A DNA stretch of 64,000 nt from Streptomyces sp. NBC_00271. GTDB lineage: Bacteria; Actinomycetota; Actinomycetes; Streptomycetales; Streptomycetaceae. Location of the stretch: the NCBI RefSeq assembly GCF_036178845.1, contig NZ_CP108070.1:1674001-1738000 (forward strand), read 5' to 3'. The notes under the pieces are model-generated. The model was not told the origin of the DNA and searched no databases. It was given only the letters and a program-made list of their open reading frames with translations. Positions 62,731 to 64,000 of this stretch are shown here, in pieces. A program made the position numbers and the translations under genes. Within the stretch, counting starts at the first letter, position 1; each line of letters starts with the position of its first letter.

Positions 62731-64000
62731 ATGCCGTCCCATCTCTCTGCGGACCGCCCAGCCGCCCAGCCGCCCCCACGCGGCTCGGTCGACGCGCTCA
62801 TTTCGCAGACGCGACGGTTGCGCGGCGAGGTGGACGCCGTACGGCGGGACGCCCCCTTCGACGGCACGGACCCCCAAGGACGCTGGCAGCGCGCGCTGTG
62901 CGATCTGGCGGTGCACCAACTCGACGATCTGGACGAGCACTTGGCACAGTTGCGGGACGGACCCCCGCCGGTGCCCGCGGAGCCGGCCGGCGCGCCCGCC
63001 GCACCGGCCGTGTCGGCCGCGCCCCGGCGCGGCTCGCTGCTCAGCCGGGTGGGCAGCGCCGAGTGGAACCTGCTCACGGACGAGGCCAGTTGGTCCGGAG
63101 AGCTCTACGACATCCTGGGCCGCGACCCCGCCGCTCCCCCGCTCACCCTCGACGAACTGCCGTCGCTGATGCTCGACGAGGACCGGCCGATGCTGACGGC
63201 GATGGTCACCGACTGCCTCATCGACGCGAAGCCCATCGACGGCGAGTTCCGCATCGTGCGCCCCGACGGCGGGGTACGGACCGTGCACATGATGGGCGAG
63301 CCCGTGCTCGACACCGACGGCAGCACCGCCGCGATGTGGGCCGTGCTGCGCGACGTCAGCGAACTGCGCCGCAGCCAGCGGACGGTGAGCGAGAGCCGTG
63401 AGTCGCTTCAGCTGCACCGGCACCACGCGCAGAGCGAGCGCCGGCTCGCGGTCCAGCTGCAGGAGGCCGTACTGCCGCCCTGGCGCGGCTCCCTGCGGTT
63501 CCCACAGCGCGGCCCCGAGGCCCTGGACCTCGCCGCCCGCCATCTGCCCTCCTCGAACAACGCGCTGATCGGCGGCAACTGGTACGACGCGATGGAACTG
63601 CCCGACGGAGCGACGCTGTTGAGCGTCGGTGACCTCACCGGGCAGGGCGTCACCGTCGCCTCGGGCATGGCGATGCTGCTCGGTGCCCTGCGCGGCATGG
63701 CCGTCGCGGGCACCCGGCCCGGGCAACTCATGTCCTGGCTCAACCAGTTGCTGGACGCCTCGGTGCAGCCGTCCCTCGGCAGCGCCGTCTGCTGCCGCTA
63801 CCGGCCCGAGACCCGTACGCTCACCTGGGCGCAGGCAGGACACCCCGCCCCGCTGCTGTTCCGCAACGGGACGGGGCGCATGCTGGCCGCGCCGGAGGGC
63901 GTGCTGCTCGGGGCGACCTCTGGGGCCGTCTACGGGCAGGCCGAAGAGACCCTCGAAGACGGCGACCTGCTGCTTCTGCACACCGACGGACTGGTCCCCG
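62731..64000 (+). CDS. PAS/SpoIIE-domain protein phosphatase (partial at window end)
   Basis: ATG 62731 follows GGAG. The visible 423 residues have an N-terminal helical region, a PAS-like fold (GEFRIVRPDGGVRTVHMMGE, then AMWAVLRDVSELRRSQ) and a SpoIIE/PP2C domain (LQEAVLPPW, ALIGGNWYDAMELPDG, LLSVGDLTGQG, LTWAQAGHPAPLLF). The first metal-site residue is Asn (GGNWYD) instead of the usual Asp, while GDLTGQG keeps its Asp. Such proteins oppose anti-sigma kinases. The frame runs off the window; the C-terminus is missing. Confidence 0.85.
   Translation, partial: MPSHLSADRPAAQPPPRGSVDALISQTRRLRGEVDAVRRDAPFDGTDPQGRWQRALCDLAVHQLDDLDEHLAQLRDGPPPVPAEPAGAPAAPAVSAAPRRGSLLSRVGSAEWNLLTDEASWSGELYDILGRDPAAPPLTLDELPSLMLDEDRPMLTAMVTDCLIDAKPIDGEFRIVRPDGGVRTVHMMGEPVLDTDGSTAAMWAVLRDVSELRRSQRTVSESRESLQLHRHHAQSERRLAVQLQEAVLPPWRGSLRFPQRGPEALDLAARHLPSSNNALIGGNWYDAMELPDGATLLSVGDLTGQGVTVASGMAMLLGALRGMAVAGTRPGQLMSWLNQLLDASVQPSLGSAVCCRYRPETRTLTWAQAGHPAPLLFRNGTGRMLAAPEGVLLGATSGAVYGQAEETLEDGDLLLLHTDGLVP

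Overview
The window reads as a stretch of Streptomyces (or close relative) chromosome. It is GC-rich with strong third-position bias and has GTG/TTG starts, a long chaplin with a cell-wall sorting signal, a WhiJ/AbaA-type cluster (XRE-DUF5753 regulator, DUF397, anti-sigma-like ATPase), a DUF574-type methyltransferase, ECF42 and other ECF sigma factors, and many secreted glycoside hydrolases. No rRNA, tRNA or CRISPR array was found.

Layout. 0-6.5 kb: nitrogen acquisition, with a signal-less UrtA/AmiC-like binding protein, then a leader carrying four 11-nt-phased GlnR-like repeats, then urtABCDE. 6.5-8.1 kb: ECF42 sigma factor with its YCII/DGPF partner. 8.2-14.8 kb: organosulfur assimilation (acyl-CoA-dehydrogenase-like flavoprotein; leader peptide-sfnG-msuE-sfnB-ssuD/msuD operon; divergent LysR). 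The 27-aa leader peptide ends with tandem Cys codons and had no previous annotation here. 15.1-20.9 kb: a probable light/DNA-damage group (SDR-DUF2867, photolyase, DUF4142 secreted protein, MerR-cobalamin-domain regulator divergent from an ECF sigma). 21-23 kb: MBL-fold hydrolase and divergent TetR with a double operator, and an SPW-repeat membrane protein. 23.3-26.8 kb: the WhiJ/AbaA-like cluster plus methyltransferase. 27-31.5 kb: an XRE-TPR regulator divergent from an HSPA12-like Hsp70 and a coiled-coil partner. 31.8-33 kb: APH-type phosphotransferase. 33.2-38.9 kb: APC permease, ROK regulator and GH2 exo-glucosaminidase, tied together by two matching operator-like sites. 39-45 kb: secreted proteins, including a GH27 alpha-galactosidase with ricin-type lectin and a perfect palindromic operator. 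45-51 kb: MBL, MerR, a TetR remnant with orphan operators, aldo/keto reductase, GNATs and an IS200/IS605 element with broken tnpA and intact tnpB. 51-64 kb: chaplin, secreted peptidase, DUF4232, asparagine synthetase, FMN glutamate-synthase-like enzyme, an arginine deiminase remnant, a baeRF-like protein, a Gfo/Idh/MocA dehydrogenase, TAT-exported phospholipase C and a SpoIIE-type phosphatase cut by the window end.

Several short palindromic elements ending in CTAG sit at gene ends and look like decayed IS-derived mini-elements reused as stop/terminator sequences. The best candidates for under-described biology are the Hsp70/coiled-coil/XRE-TPR locus, the ROK-GH2-permease regulon, the Cys leader peptide operon and the photolyase-MerR(B12)-ECF group. 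Coordinates were read by hand; motif and operator calls are pattern-based and were not checked by database search.
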